From Gemmatimonadota bacterium (GTDB taxonomy: Bacteria > Gemmatimonadota > Gemmatimonadetes > Gemmatimonadales > GWC2-71-9): a stretch of DNA of 64,000 nucleotides. The stretch is from positions 310,001 through 374,000 of the forward strand of contig QHVB01000024.1 of NCBI GenBank assembly GCA_003222195.1, written 5' to 3'. Each line of letters starts with the position of its first letter. Positions within the stretch are counted from its first letter, which is position 1. Positions 52,117-60,479 of the stretch are shown here, piece by piece. The position numbers were made by a program, and so were the translations under genes. Under the pieces are notes generated by a model, which saw only the letters and a list, made by a program, of their open reading frames with translations, had not been told where the DNA came from and did no database searches.

Positions 52117-53798
52117 TGGATAGGAACCGGCTGCTCCTCGCGTTTGTGCTGATGCTGATGGTGGCGATCGCACCATCGCTCATCTGGCCGCCGAAAAAGC
52201 CGACGGCTGGGCGGTTGAGCGGTTCGGCGGATAGCGCGGTGGTGCGGGACTCGACGGCGCGCCCTGCCGTCCCGAGTCAACCAACCGCCCAACCGCCCGA
52301 CGGCCCAACGGCGGACACCGGCCGCATCGTTTCAGTGACGTCGCCGCTGTATCGCCTCGGGTTCAGTACTCGCGGCGGCCTTCTCAGGTCCGCCGAGCTT
52401 TTGCAATACCAATCGTTCGCACCCGGAGACTCGGCTCGGCCGGTACAGCTCGTGCCCAAGGGCGACGCGTTCCTACGCCATCGCCTGGTTCTGCCGAGCG
52501 GCGATACCGTGTCGCTCGACGATTGGGACTTCCGGCCAAGTCCCGACGCCCCCGGGCTCGTCGTGCAGGTGGGGCAAGCTGCGACGCCGTTGCGCTTCGA
52601 CGCCGAGCGGCGCGGGTCGCATGTGACGCTCGAGTACAGCTTGGTGCCGGACGAGTACCGCTTCGAGGTCCATGGATCGGTGACGGGGCTGGGGAGCGGT
52701 GGCGCGGTGCTGCTCATCGATCTAGCGAGTGGTCTGCGTTCGGTCGAGAAGGATTCGCTAGACGACTACCGCCATTACTCGGTGGTCACGAAGGCCTCCA
52801 AGACCGAGCGCACCGATTTCTCCAGCATTCGTCCCGATCAGCGCGCGCTGCTCAACGGGCCCTTCGAGTGGGTCGGTGTGAAGTCGAAATACTTTCTCAC
52901 CGCGGCACTCGCGTTGGAGGAAGGGCAACCGACGTTCGGCGGCGCGATCGCCATCGGCGGCCCGCGCAACGGCAAGGCCGCCTCGCGCGCGACCGTCCTG
53001 ATCACGATGCCGGTGCCGGCCGCCGGGACGTTCCGGTACTCGGTGTACGCCGGTCCCCTCGACTATCGGCAATTGGGGCGCATGGGCCACGGCCTGGACG
53101 ACGCGAATCCGTACGGCGGGATTTTCCGGCCGATCGTTCGCCCGGTCTCGGTGTTCGTCACCAGCATCCTGCTGTGGATGCACGGGCAGCTGCACCTCGC
53201 CTATGGCTGGGCGCTGATTCTCTTCGGCATCGTGGTCCGCCTGCTGTTGTGGCCCTTGAACCAGAAGGCGATGGAGTCGGGGATTCGGATGCAGGCGGTG
53301 GCGCCGCTGCTCAAGGAAACACAGGAGAAGTACAAGAACGATCCGGAGCGGCTGCAGCGCGAAATGCTGCGCATCTACAAGGACCACAAGGTCAATCCGT
53401 TCGGCGGCTGCCTGCCGATGCTGCTGCCCTGGCCGGTGCTGCTCGCGCTGTTCTTCGTCTTCGCGAACACGATCGTTTTCCGGGGCGTGCCGTTCCTCTG
53501 GCTTCCCGATCTGTCGCGCCCCGATCCGTTCAGGATCATTCCCATCTTGCTGGGTTTGTCGATGTTCGGGTTGTCCAAGGTCGGGCAGATCGGGGTGCCG
53601 CCGAATCCGCAGACCAAGATGATGGTGTACTTCATGCCGATCTTCATGACGGTACTGTTCCTGAACTTCGCGTCGGGGCTGAACCTCTATTACGCCGCGC
53701 AGAACATCTTCAGCATCCCGCAGCAGTACTTGATCGCGAAGCGCCGGCTGCGCGAAGCGCCGGTGGCCGGGGTGCGGCCCACACCAGTCAAGACCTAG
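52116..53798 (+). CDS. yidC: Membrane protein insertase YidC
   Basis: 560 residues. An N-terminal membrane helix is followed by a Pro-rich region (about 28-65), the periplasmic beta-sandwich P1 domain (about 70-335), and the C-terminal insertase core with five helices (VTSILLWMHGQLHLAYGWAL, GGCLPMLLPWPVLLALFFVF, NLYYAAQNIFSIPQQYLI). It inserts membrane proteins with or without SecYEG. The Pro-rich region contains an in-frame inverted GGGCGGTT/AACCGCCC tract. Overlaps the yidD stop; mnmE begins 1 nt after its stop. Confidence 0.96.
   Translation: MDRNRLLLAFVLMLMVAIAPSLIWPPKKPTAGRLSGSADSAVVRDSTARPAVPSQPTAQPPDGPTADTGRIVSVTSPLYRLGFSTRGGLLRSAELLQYQSFAPGDSARPVQLVPKGDAFLRHRLVLPSGDTVSLDDWDFRPSPDAPGLVVQVGQAATPLRFDAERRGSHVTLEYSLVPDEYRFEVHGSVTGLGSGGAVLLIDLASGLRSVEKDSLDDYRHYSVVTKASKTERTDFSSIRPDQRALLNGPFEWVGVKSKYFLTAALALEEGQPTFGGAIAIGGPRNGKAASRATVLITMPVPAAGTFRYSVYAGPLDYRQLGRMGHGLDDANPYGGIFRPIVRPVSVFVTSILLWMHGQLHLAYGWALILFGIVVRLLLWPLNQKAMESGIRMQAVAPLLKETQEKYKNDPERLQREMLRIYKDHKVNPFGGCLPMLLPWPVLLALFFVFANTIVFRGVPFLWLPDLSRPDPFRIIPILLGLSMFGLSKVGQIGVPPNPQTKMMVYFMPIFMTVLFLNFASGLNLYYAAQNIFSIPQQYLIAKRRLREAPVAGVRPTPVKT
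52209..52298. repeat. Inverted GGGCGGTT/AACCGCCC repeats in yidC
   Basis: GGGCGGTTGAGCGGTTCGG (from 52209) and AACCGCCCAACCGCCC (52283-52298) form complementary arms about 55 nt apart. In frame they encode the low-complexity segment between the first helix and the P1 domain. Confidence 0.6.
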
Positions 53799-53799
53799 A

Positions 53800-55143
53800 C
53801 TGCTTTCTGACCCCATCGTCGCGCTCGCGACGCCGCCGGGTCGCAGCGCACTTGCCCTGATTCGTCTTTCGGGCGCCGGATGTATCGCCATCGCCGCCCG
53901 CTGCCTCGAACCGTTCCACCCCACACCGCCACGCACGGTCTTCCGCGCGCGTCTGCGGCATCCCGAGTCCCGCGAGCCCATCGACGATTGCCTCGCCGCC
54001 TGCTTTCCCGCGCCGCACTCCTACACGGGCGATGATCTCGTCGAGATCTCGACCCATGGCGGACTGATCGTACCGGCGGCCGCGGTCGCGGCGCTGGTCG
54101 CGGCGGGGGCGCGACCAGGGACGCCGGGGGAATTCACCAGGCGTGCCGTCCTCAACGGCAAGATGGATCTCCTCCAAGCCGAGGCGACGGCCGATCTCAT
54201 CGACGCCGGTTCCCCCGCGCAACGCCGCCGCGCGCTGCAGCAGCTGGAGCGCGGGCTGTCGGACCGCCTGGCGGCGCTCCGCGCTGCGATTCTCGAGCTC
54301 GAGGCGCTGATCGCCTACGACATCGATTTCCCTGAGGAGGATGAGGGACCGGTAAGCCCCGAGCGCGTGCGCGGTGCATGGTCCGCGGTGCGCGGGCGCG
54401 TCGCCGATCTGCTTCGAACCGCCCCGGAGGGCGAGCGGCTGCGTGAGGGCGCTTTGCTCGTGATCGCGGGCCCCCCCAACGCCGGGAAGTCGTCGCTCTT
54501 CAACGCGCTGCTCGGCACCGAGCGCGCGATCGTCACGGAGATTCCGGGGACGACGCGCGACGCGATCGAGGCGCAGGCCGTGATCGAGGGTTTCCCCTTC
54601 CGGCTCGTGGACACCGCCGGATTGCGAGACAGCGACGAGCGCGTCGAACGCCTTGGCATCGAAGTAAGCAAGAAGTATCTCGGGGCGGCGGATCTGGTCC
54701 TATTCTGCGAGGAAGGGGAGAAGGGACGGGGGACGGGGGACGGGGAATCGTTTATCGCGGCATGCACTGCACCGGTAGTCCGAGTGCGAACGAAAGCCGA
54801 TCTGCTACCCGTCCCTCGTCACTCGTCCCCCTGCCCTGTGTCAGCGGTGACAGGGGAAGGTCTCCCGGAGCTACGCCGCCAGCTGGCCGAAGTCGCGTTC
54901 GGCCGCCTCTTGGCGCTCGGTGACGTCGAGCCCGTCGTCACGCGCGCGCGCCATCGCAGCGCGCTGGAGCGTGCCCTGGCCGAGCTGGACGCGTTCTGGG
55001 CGGCGCGGACGGGCGGAGTGGATGCGGCGGCGACGGCGACCCACCTGCGCGCTGCCGTCCTCGCGCTCGACGACTTAATCGGGACCGTTACGCCAGAGGA
55101 TGTGCTCGACCGCGTGTTCGCGGCGTTCTGCGTGGGGAAGTGA
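53800..55143 (+). CDS. mnmE: tRNA modification GTPase MnmE
   Basis: About 447 residues. An N-terminal tetrahydrofolate-binding domain (DPIVALATPPGRSALALIRLSG, TPGEFTRRAVLNGKMDLLQAE) precedes a G domain inserted in the helical domain: G1 GPPNAGKSS, G2 GTTRD, G3 DTAG, G4 TKAD. The terminal FCVGK carries the conserved cysteine. With MnmG it modifies the wobble U of several tRNAs. There is no ATG, GTG or TTG at the expected start; CTG at 53800 gives the right N-terminus. The G domain contains a G-rich inverted-repeat segment around G4. Confidence 0.94.
   Translation: MLSDPIVALATPPGRSALALIRLSGAGCIAIAARCLEPFHPTPPRTVFRARLRHPESREPIDDCLAACFPAPHSYTGDDLVEISTHGGLIVPAAAVAALVAAGARPGTPGEFTRRAVLNGKMDLLQAEATADLIDAGSPAQRRRALQQLERGLSDRLAALRAAILELEALIAYDIDFPEEDEGPVSPERVRGAWSAVRGRVADLLRTAPEGERLREGALLVIAGPPNAGKSSLFNALLGTERAIVTEIPGTTRDAIEAQAVIEGFPFRLVDTAGLRDSDERVERLGIEVSKKYLGAADLVLFCEEGEKGRGTGDGESFIAACTAPVVRVRTKADLLPVPRHSSPCPVSAVTGEGLPELRRQLAEVAFGRLLALGDVEPVVTRARHRSALERALAELDAFWAARTGGVDAAATATHLRAAVLALDDLIGTVTPEDVLDRVFAAFCVGK
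54723..54837. repeat. GGGACGG tandem and complementary tract inside the mnmE G domain
   Basis: GGGACGGGGGACGGGGGACG (from 54723) recurs in inverse form as CCCGTCCCTCGTCACTCGTC (from 54808). In frame, the first encodes EKGRGTGDGES after G3 and the second PVPRHSSPC after the G4 TKAD. Both spots are variable loops of MnmE. Confidence 0.6.
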
Positions 55144-56449
55144 GCGCCTCGATCATGGTCCGCGCCTTGGCAAGTGTCTCCTGGTACTCCGCCGCCGGCT
55201 CGGAATCCCACACGATTCCCGCGCCCGCATGAAAGGTGGCGTTGCCGCCGTGTACCACGATTGTGCGGATGGGAATGTTGAAGTCCATCGCGCCGGTCGC
55301 CGAGACATAGCCGATCGCGCCGCAGTACAGACCGCGCGGTGCACGCTCCAGCTCCGCGATGATCTGCATCGCCCGAATCTTTGGCGCGCCCGTGACCGAT
55401 CCACCCGGGAACGCCGCGCGCAACAAATCGAAAGCGTCGGCCCCGCCGGCGAGCTCGCCGGTGACGGTGGAAACGAGATGATGGACCGTGGGGTGTGACT
55501 CGAGCGCAAACAGCCGGGGAACCTGGACCGACCCCGGCCGGCATACCTTCCCCAGATCATTTCGCAACAGATCCACGATCATCACGTTCTCGGCGCGGTC
55601 TTTCTCGCTTGTCACCAACTCGCCGGCGAGCGCGCGGTCTGTCGCCGGGGAGCTGCCGCGCGGGCGCGTCCCCTTGATGGGCCGCGCCTCGGCGACGCGC
55701 GTGGTGGCATCGAGCCGCAGAAAGCGCTCCGGGGAGATGCTGGCGATGTGTGCGTCGCCGAACTCCAGATACGCGCCGAACGGTGCAGGATTGCGCCCGC
55801 GTAAGCGGCGATAGAGCGCGAGCGCCGAGCCGGAGAACGGCGCGTGGAAACGCTGCGAGAGATTGACCTGATAGACGTCCCCGGCGGCGATGTAGTCGCG
55901 CACGCGCGAGACGGCGGCCTCAAACTCTGACGGGGCGAAGTTGGATTGCGGCGGCGCCGGGCTGGACGCCGCGGGATCGCGAATCGCCGATGCCGGGGCG
56001 GCGAGTCGCGCACGCACCCACGCAGCACGCGCTCCCGCCTCCGCCTCGCTCCCGGTCGCGATGACCCACGCCGTCTGCTCCAGATGATCCCAGGCAATGA
56101 CCCAGTCGTAGAGCGCCAACGCCACGTCGGCAATTCGTGGCGTGTACCGGTCGGCCGCCGGCCGCGCCACGCGCTCCAGCTCCGCACCCCAATCGTAGCC
56201 GATGTAGCCCGCGATCCCGCCCTGGAACGGCGGGAGCCCGGGTAACGGCGCCTGGCGCTGGCTCCGCAGCATGTCGCGCGCGGCGTCGGGCGTGCGCGCG
56301 ACGGCCACCGGATCCGCCGTCAAAAACGAGTAGCGGCTCAGCGCACCCTGAGCCGAGCTGTCGAGGAAGAGCAGGTGGGGATGTCCGCTGAAGCGGACGC
56401 AGGTGCCGAAGCGATCGGGGACGGGGACGAGAGGTACGGCGATCGTCAC
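55088..56449 (-). CDS. pabB: Aminodeoxychorismate synthase component I
   Basis: 453 residues of the anthranilate/aminodeoxychorismate synthase I family. The active-site motif PIKGTRPRG has the lysine that marks PabB; TrpE has PLAGT there. Other motifs: SQRFHAPF, SPERFLRL, ENVMIVDLLRNDLG, FPGGSVTGAPKIRAM and the FHAGAGIVWDSEPAAEY end. It converts chorismate plus ammonia to aminodeoxychorismate for folate. A GTGA overlap with phhB fixes the GTG at 56449. The 3' end overlaps convergent mnmE by 56 nt, with a charged C-terminal tail. Confidence 0.94.
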   Translation of the reverse strand: MTIAVPLVPVPDRFGTCVRFSGHPHLLFLDSSAQGALSRYSFLTADPVAVARTPDAARDMLRSQRQAPLPGLPPFQGGIAGYIGYDWGAELERVARPAADRYTPRIADVALALYDWVIAWDHLEQTAWVIATGSEAEAGARAAWVRARLAAPASAIRDPAASSPAPPQSNFAPSEFEAAVSRVRDYIAAGDVYQVNLSQRFHAPFSGSALALYRRLRGRNPAPFGAYLEFGDAHIASISPERFLRLDATTRVAEARPIKGTRPRGSSPATDRALAGELVTSEKDRAENVMIVDLLRNDLGKVCRPGSVQVPRLFALESHPTVHHLVSTVTGELAGGADAFDLLRAAFPGGSVTGAPKIRAMQIIAELERAPRGLYCGAIGYVSATGAMDFNIPIRTIVVHGGNATFHAGAGIVWDSEPAAEYQETLAKARTMIEALTSPRRTPRTRGRAHPLA

Positions 56450-56796
56450 GATCCGACAAATTTCTTGGTCGTGCCGCGCAGCGCGCTGCTCCCCGCTTGT
56501 GGCCGCCACAGCGCGGTCCGCTCGATGAGCTGTGCCAGCTCCACGTCACTCGCCGTGATGCCGCCCGCGCTATGCGTCCACAGCTTGACCTGCACCTTAC
56601 CCCAGCTTATCGCGAGATCGGGGTGGTGATCGGCGGCCTCCGCGAAAAACCCGATGGCGTTCACGAGCATCAACGTCGTCGGCCAGCCGTCCGTGGTGTA
56701 CTCGCGCAGGATCGCGCCGTTCTCGAGGCGCCAACCCGGCAGGCTCTTCAATCGTTCGGCAATCTCGGATGGTGACAGCTTAGTCGAGGGTTTCAC
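56446..56796 (-). CDS. phhB: Pterin-4a-carbinolamine dehydratase
   Basis: 116 residues. The PCD fold and active-site motif are clear: LPGWRLENGAILREY, FFAEAADHHPDLAISWGKVQVKLWTHSAGGIT, a near-perfect match to the HHP-x-W-x-V family signature. It dehydrates 4a-hydroxytetrahydropterin, and homologues also act in molybdopterin or folate recycling. GTG 56796 overlaps the PTPS stop by 17 nt; its own stop overlaps pabB. An N-terminal extension to 56874 would lie within the PTPS gene and is rejected. Confidence 0.93.
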   Translation of the reverse strand: MKPSTKLSPSEIAERLKSLPGWRLENGAILREYTTDGWPTTLMLVNAIGFFAEAADHHPDLAISWGKVQVKLWTHSAGGITASDVELAQLIERTALWRPQAGSSALRGTTKKFVGS

Positions 56797-57274
56797 GGTA
56801 GCTCGCTGACTGGCCGAAGTTTTCCTCCACTTCGACCTCGATGGTCTTGAGATGGAAGGCACCGAGCTCGGCACGCACCCGGGCCGCGAGATACTGCGCC
56901 AGCATCTCCACCGTCGTATTCGGGATCGGCAGGATCACGCAGTCGCCCGCGGGGAACACATAGCGCGGCTGCCCGGCAAACGCGACGCGCAGGCTCCCGT
57001 TCTCCTCGGAGATCTTGAGCTGGGGATTGTCGCGCGGCAGGAGCACGCGATGATCGAGCTCGGCGGTGAGGCTGCGCATCACCTTCTTCACCGCGGAGAA
57101 ATCGACGACGAACCAGCTGTCTTTCTCGAGCCCGCCCTCGACAACCAGGCTGGCGCGGTAATTGTGCCCATGAAGCTTCTCGCAACGGTGGCCGGCGAAT
57201 GTGATGAAATGCGCCGCCGCAAAGACGAGGTCTTCCTTGGTGATTGCTACCTTGAATTCGCCGCGCGTTCCCAT
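56780..57274 (-). CDS. 6-pyruvoyltetrahydropterin synthase / QueD homologue
   Basis: 164 residues. Zinc ligands His22, His35 and His37 and the catalytic Cys31 are in AAHFITFAGHRCEKLHGHNY. Residue 32 is Glu, so the motif is CExxHGH, combining the Cys of QueD/PTPS-I and the Glu of the folate-pathway PTPS-III. LDHRVLLPRDN and IPNTTVEMLAQYL are family-typical. Located beside phhB and pabB, it may serve both queuosine and folate synthesis. ATG start at 57274. Whether it is bifunctional cannot be read from sequence alone. Confidence 0.93.
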   Translation of the reverse strand: MGTRGEFKVAITKEDLVFAAAHFITFAGHRCEKLHGHNYRASLVVEGGLEKDSWFVVDFSAVKKVMRSLTAELDHRVLLPRDNPQLKISEENGSLRVAFAGQPRYVFPAGDCVILPIPNTTVEMLAQYLAARVRAELGAFHLKTIEVEVEENFGQSASYRETLD

Positions 57275-57286
57275 GGTCCCGGTAAT

Positions 57287-57538
57287 CTACTCGGGGGGAG
57301 GAGCCTCGCCGGTCGACAACCGCCAGACCTCGTCCGCCAGCCACTCCAGCCGCTGCTGAGCGTAATCGAGCTCCGCCGGCGTCATGGTTTTGGCGCGGCG
57401 CGCGATGTCCCGCGTGTGACTGAGCAGCTCGTCCAGAACCTCACGCAGGGGCCGGTTCCGGCGCCGCTCCCGAACGACAGGGGCGGCGGACACCGGCCGG
57501 GGTGTCGACGACGCCGATCGTTTGCCGCGGGTAGTCAC
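57287..57538 (-). CDS. Small hypothetical protein (83 aa)
   Basis: 83 residues, basic and disordered-looking at the N-terminus (GKRSASSTPRPVS), then two helices (REVLDELLSHTRDIARRAKT, YAQQRLEWLADEVWRLS). The size recalls exonuclease VII small subunit, but the conserved XseB motifs are missing, so I do not assign it. Its ATG overlaps the upstream protease stop as ATGA and it sits 12 nt before the PTPS gene. Probably translated as part of that operon. Confidence 0.7.
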   Translation of the reverse strand: MTTRGKRSASSTPRPVSAAPVVRERRRNRPLREVLDELLSHTRDIARRAKTMTPAELDYAQQRLEWLADEVWRLSTGEAPPPE

Positions 57539-58479
57539 GCCGTCTGGATCCCCGTAGCGCGATCATCAGCTTGCCGCAGTTCTTCGACCGCCGCCCGCAC
57601 GGTCGATGCCGCGCCGTGCTCCGCCAGGTAGTTCTCCACCAGCCGGAGCCCGAGGTAATAGCCTGAGCGCTCGGGAAGCACTTTGCCGGCGAGCAACCGC
57701 GCCGCCGGACTCATCCCGCCCGACAGATAGCGCAACCGCAGACCGAGACCGGTCGAGTCGAGGTCGCTGGCGGAGGCACGCCGCAGAAAAGCGTCCAGCT
57801 CGCGCAGTCTCCGATACTGGCGCCGGTTGTAGCCGAAGTACTCCCAGGGCTCGAAGCCCGGCGCGACGGCCTGCGAGGCGGCGATCGCCACACCTTCGTT
57901 GACGACCAACTCGCGCAACGTCGCGCGCGAGCCCATCTCCCAGGCGTCGTAGTAGCTTCCCAGCTCGGCCACGATACGGCGCATCGCCGCGCGGCTCGTG
58001 GGGGACGTGTAGCGCAGCGCGTGCGCGACTTCGTGCGCGATCCAGAGCGGCAGCAGCGCAGGGGCGAGGCCCATGCCGTAGGTCTGCGCATTGGCCCGGC
58101 CCGTAAAGTGCTCGAGGCAGACGAACGCGATCCCGCGCCCGCCCACGACCAGCTCGCCCGCATTCGCGGCGCCGACACCGACCATGAGGTAGAGATCGAC
58201 CGGACAGTCGGCTTCCAGCAGCTCCGCAGCGCGGCGCAGGGCGTCCTCGGCGATCGCGACGACGTCCACGTCCTCGAGCATGCGCCGTAGATCGGAGCGG
58301 TCGGCGCGCATCGCCGTCGCGATGATCGGCTCGGCGTGCGGCGACGCGGGATCGAGGACGTAGTTCTGCCAGTAGGCGCTCAACACCGGACGGTGGCGAT
58401 CGAGATACTCGTGGTATGCCGCGGAACGATCTGACGCGGAGAGCGTCGCGAGGAATTCCGGAACGAGATTGACGAGCAT
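57535..58479 (-). CDS. Predicted zinc-dependent protease, DUF2268-like
   Basis: 314 residues without signal peptide. The zinc motif HEVAH occurs in LPLWIAHEVAHALRYTSP, and a downstream LVVNEGVAIAASQAV supplies a probable third ligand Glu, the gluzincin-like arrangement of DUF2268 proteins. The rest is helical. No characterised substrate. First gene of a coupled run with the 83-residue protein, PTPS, phhB and pabB. Confidence 0.82.
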   Translation of the reverse strand: MLVNLVPEFLATLSASDRSAAYHEYLDRHRPVLSAYWQNYVLDPASPHAEPIIATAMRADRSDLRRMLEDVDVVAIAEDALRRAAELLEADCPVDLYLMVGVGAANAGELVVGGRGIAFVCLEHFTGRANAQTYGMGLAPALLPLWIAHEVAHALRYTSPTSRAAMRRIVAELGSYYDAWEMGSRATLRELVVNEGVAIAASQAVAPGFEPWEYFGYNRRQYRRLRELDAFLRRASASDLDSTGLGLRLRYLSGGMSPAARLLAGKVLPERSGYYLGLRLVENYLAEHGAASTVRAAVEELRQADDRATGIQTA

Positions 58480-58563
58480 TGCGCGGTTGCCGGAACCAAT
58501 TTGGGAACCGGGCCGCTGCGTGACAAGCGCGGCGTCACCACGCCCGACTTGACAACTCGCCTC

Positions 58564-59421
58564 CTAGCCCTTTGGGGGTGTGCGCAACCGGCGGCTGATC
58601 TCGGTGAGAAACTTGCGCTCGGCGGGTGTGAGGCTCTCTACGCCGCTCGCGATGATCTTGTCGAGCACGCGATCGATCTCGGCGTTCGCCCGCGCGTCGG
58701 GCTCGCTCCTCCCTCGAGACTTCGTCCGCTGCGCCGTGGGGGAGGTGCCGCCGCTCCGGCTGGCGCGGGGCGGCTGCGACACGAGCACGCTGGACTCGGA
58801 CAGCCGCCGGTCGCGCCGCTCGCCGCGTGTCGCCCACAGATCCTGGCCCTTGAGATACAGCAGCGCGGCTCCCACACCGCCGAGATGCGCGAGGTGCGCG
58901 ATGCCGTCGCTCGCGCCGATCAACGCGAGCACGAGATCCAGCGCGACGAGGAACGTGACGAGCCACTTGGCCGGCACGGGGTCGGGCAGGGGGAAGACGA
59001 ACACCGGATGGTCGGGCCAGTACCAGGCGAAGGCGACCGCGACGCCGAGGACGGCACCCGACGCGCCGATGATCTGCGACACGGGCACCAGCTGCCGCAA
59101 GATGAACGACGATGCGGCTCCCCCGATACCGCAGAGGAGATAAAACAGCAGGAACAGGCGACCACCCATCCTGTCCTCGACCGACGAGCCGAAGACGAAC
59201 AGCACCAGCATGTTGAACAGGATGTGCGGAATACCTGCGTGCAGGAACATGTAGGTGACGAACGTCCACGGATATTGCCAGGCACGCGCGGGGGAAAACC
59301 CGAACGCGCCGGCAAAGCTCGGGGATGTCAACAACGTGCTCTGAACGAGAAATACGAGCAGGTTGGCGACGAGTAGTCGTCGTACCCAGGGAGTCAAACC
59401 GTACATCCGCTGCGGGCCCAT
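58564..59421 (-). CDS. Rhomboid intramembrane serine protease with C-terminal cytosolic tail
   Basis: 285 residues. Six membrane helices (about 12-190) contain the rhomboid motifs HAGIPHILFNMLVLFVFGSSVE, the nucleophile GASGAVLG and the partner His in GIAHLAHLGG. The 90-residue tail ends in LDKIIASGVESLTPAERKFLTEIS, a small domain often attached to bacterial rhomboids. It cleaves transmembrane substrates in the bilayer. ATG start at 59421 or the internal MYGLTPW; the N-terminus is short either way. Confidence 0.94.
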   Translation of the reverse strand: MGPQRMYGLTPWVRRLLVANLLVFLVQSTLLTSPSFAGAFGFSPARAWQYPWTFVTYMFLHAGIPHILFNMLVLFVFGSSVEDRMGGRLFLLFYLLCGIGGAASSFILRQLVPVSQIIGASGAVLGVAVAFAWYWPDHPVFVFPLPDPVPAKWLVTFLVALDLVLALIGASDGIAHLAHLGGVGAALLYLKGQDLWATRGERRDRRLSESSVLVSQPPRASRSGGTSPTAQRTKSRGRSEPDARANAEIDRVLDKIIASGVESLTPAERKFLTEISRRLRTPPKG

Positions 59422-59456
59422 CTATGCTCCTACGTGTCCTTTGAGGCGTCTAGTTT

Positions 59457-60479
59457 TTATCCCCCCTTTGCGGTCCTGTTGTTCCGGGCCAGGCTTGCGA
59501 TACGCTCGCACAGCTCCGGGAAGGGGATGCCCGCCGCCTGCGCGGCCTGAGGGAACAGACTGGTGCGGGTCATTCCCGGCAGGGAGTTCGCTTCCAAACA
59601 GAAGATGTCTCCCTCGGGGCTCACCCGGAAGTCGATCCGCGAGTAGCCGCTGAGCTTCAAGGCGCGGTGCGCCATCAGGGCGTACTCCTGCAATTGTCGG
59701 GCGAGCGCGGTGGCGATCCTGGCGGGGAAGGTCTCCTCCGACATTCCCGGCGTGTACTTGGTCTCGTAGTCGAATAGCTCGTGCTTCGGAACGATCTGCC
59801 CTACCGGCAGCGGCACGTCCCCCAGTACGCCCACCGTCAGCTCGATCCCCGGAATGAACTGTTCCGCCATCACCTCGTCGTCATAACGGGCCGCCAGCTT
59901 CACCGCGTCGCCCAAATCCTGGGCTCGCTTCACCAGGGTCAATCCGACCGACGAGCCTTGCTTCGACGGTTTGATTATGACCGGCCAGCCCAACGCGGTG
60001 GTCACATCTTCGGCGGCCAGAGGGGGGGCCATGAACCAGGCGGGGACCGGGACACCGGCGGCGCGGAACAGCCGCTTGGAGAGGTCCTTGTCCATCGCCA
60101 GCGCGCTCGCCAAGGGACCGCTGCCGGTATAGGGTACGCCGATCACGTCGAGCACCGCCTGCAGCGTGCCCCCTTCCAGGGCGCCGCCATGGACCGCCAG
60201 AAACAGCACCTCGGCGTCCCGCACCTGGGCGAGCTCCCCTAGTCCCTCGGACAGCATCTGCCGCTCACGCTCGGCCAACGCCTCCACGCTGGGGGGCGTG
60301 AGGCCGACCGCGCCGCCCAGCAACTCTCGCTCGGCGCGCTCATCCAGCAGGCCGCCGGCGAGATCGACGACCCGCACCTCATGCGTGCGGCTGCGCAGGG
60401 CGGCCACGATCTGGGAGGCGCTCGCGAAGGCCACGGCGCGCTCAGGGGTCGCGCCGCCCGTCAGGACCGTGACCCGCAT
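59457..60479 (-). CDS. ddl: D-alanine--D-alanine ligase
   Basis: 340 residues. ATP-grasp ligase making D-Ala-D-Ala for peptidoglycan. The N-terminal VLTGGATPERAVAFASA, the loop FLAVHGGALEGGTLQAVLD, YTGSGPLASALAMDK, PVIIKPSKQGSSVG, and YSRIDFRVSPEGDIFCLEANSLPGMT give nucleotide and substrate sites. The N-terminal HGE motif reads ATPERAV, slightly unusual, but the catalytic loop and metal ligands are intact. ATG overlaps the CBS stop by one base (TGATG), so the two are coupled. Confidence 0.95.
   Translation of the reverse strand: MRVTVLTGGATPERAVAFASASQIVAALRSRTHEVRVVDLAGGLLDERAERELLGGAVGLTPPSVEALAERERQMLSEGLGELAQVRDAEVLFLAVHGGALEGGTLQAVLDVIGVPYTGSGPLASALAMDKDLSKRLFRAAGVPVPAWFMAPPLAAEDVTTALGWPVIIKPSKQGSSVGLTLVKRAQDLGDAVKLAARYDDEVMAEQFIPGIELTVGVLGDVPLPVGQIVPKHELFDYETKYTPGMSEETFPARIATALARQLQEYALMAHRALKLSGYSRIDFRVSPEGDIFCLEANSLPGMTRTSLFPQAAQAAGIPFPELCERIASLARNNRTAKGG

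Noticed and set aside
57287-57538. Exonuclease VII small subunit (xseB) for the 83-residue protein
   Set aside because: Length fits, but the conserved helical XseB motifs are absent and no xseA is near.
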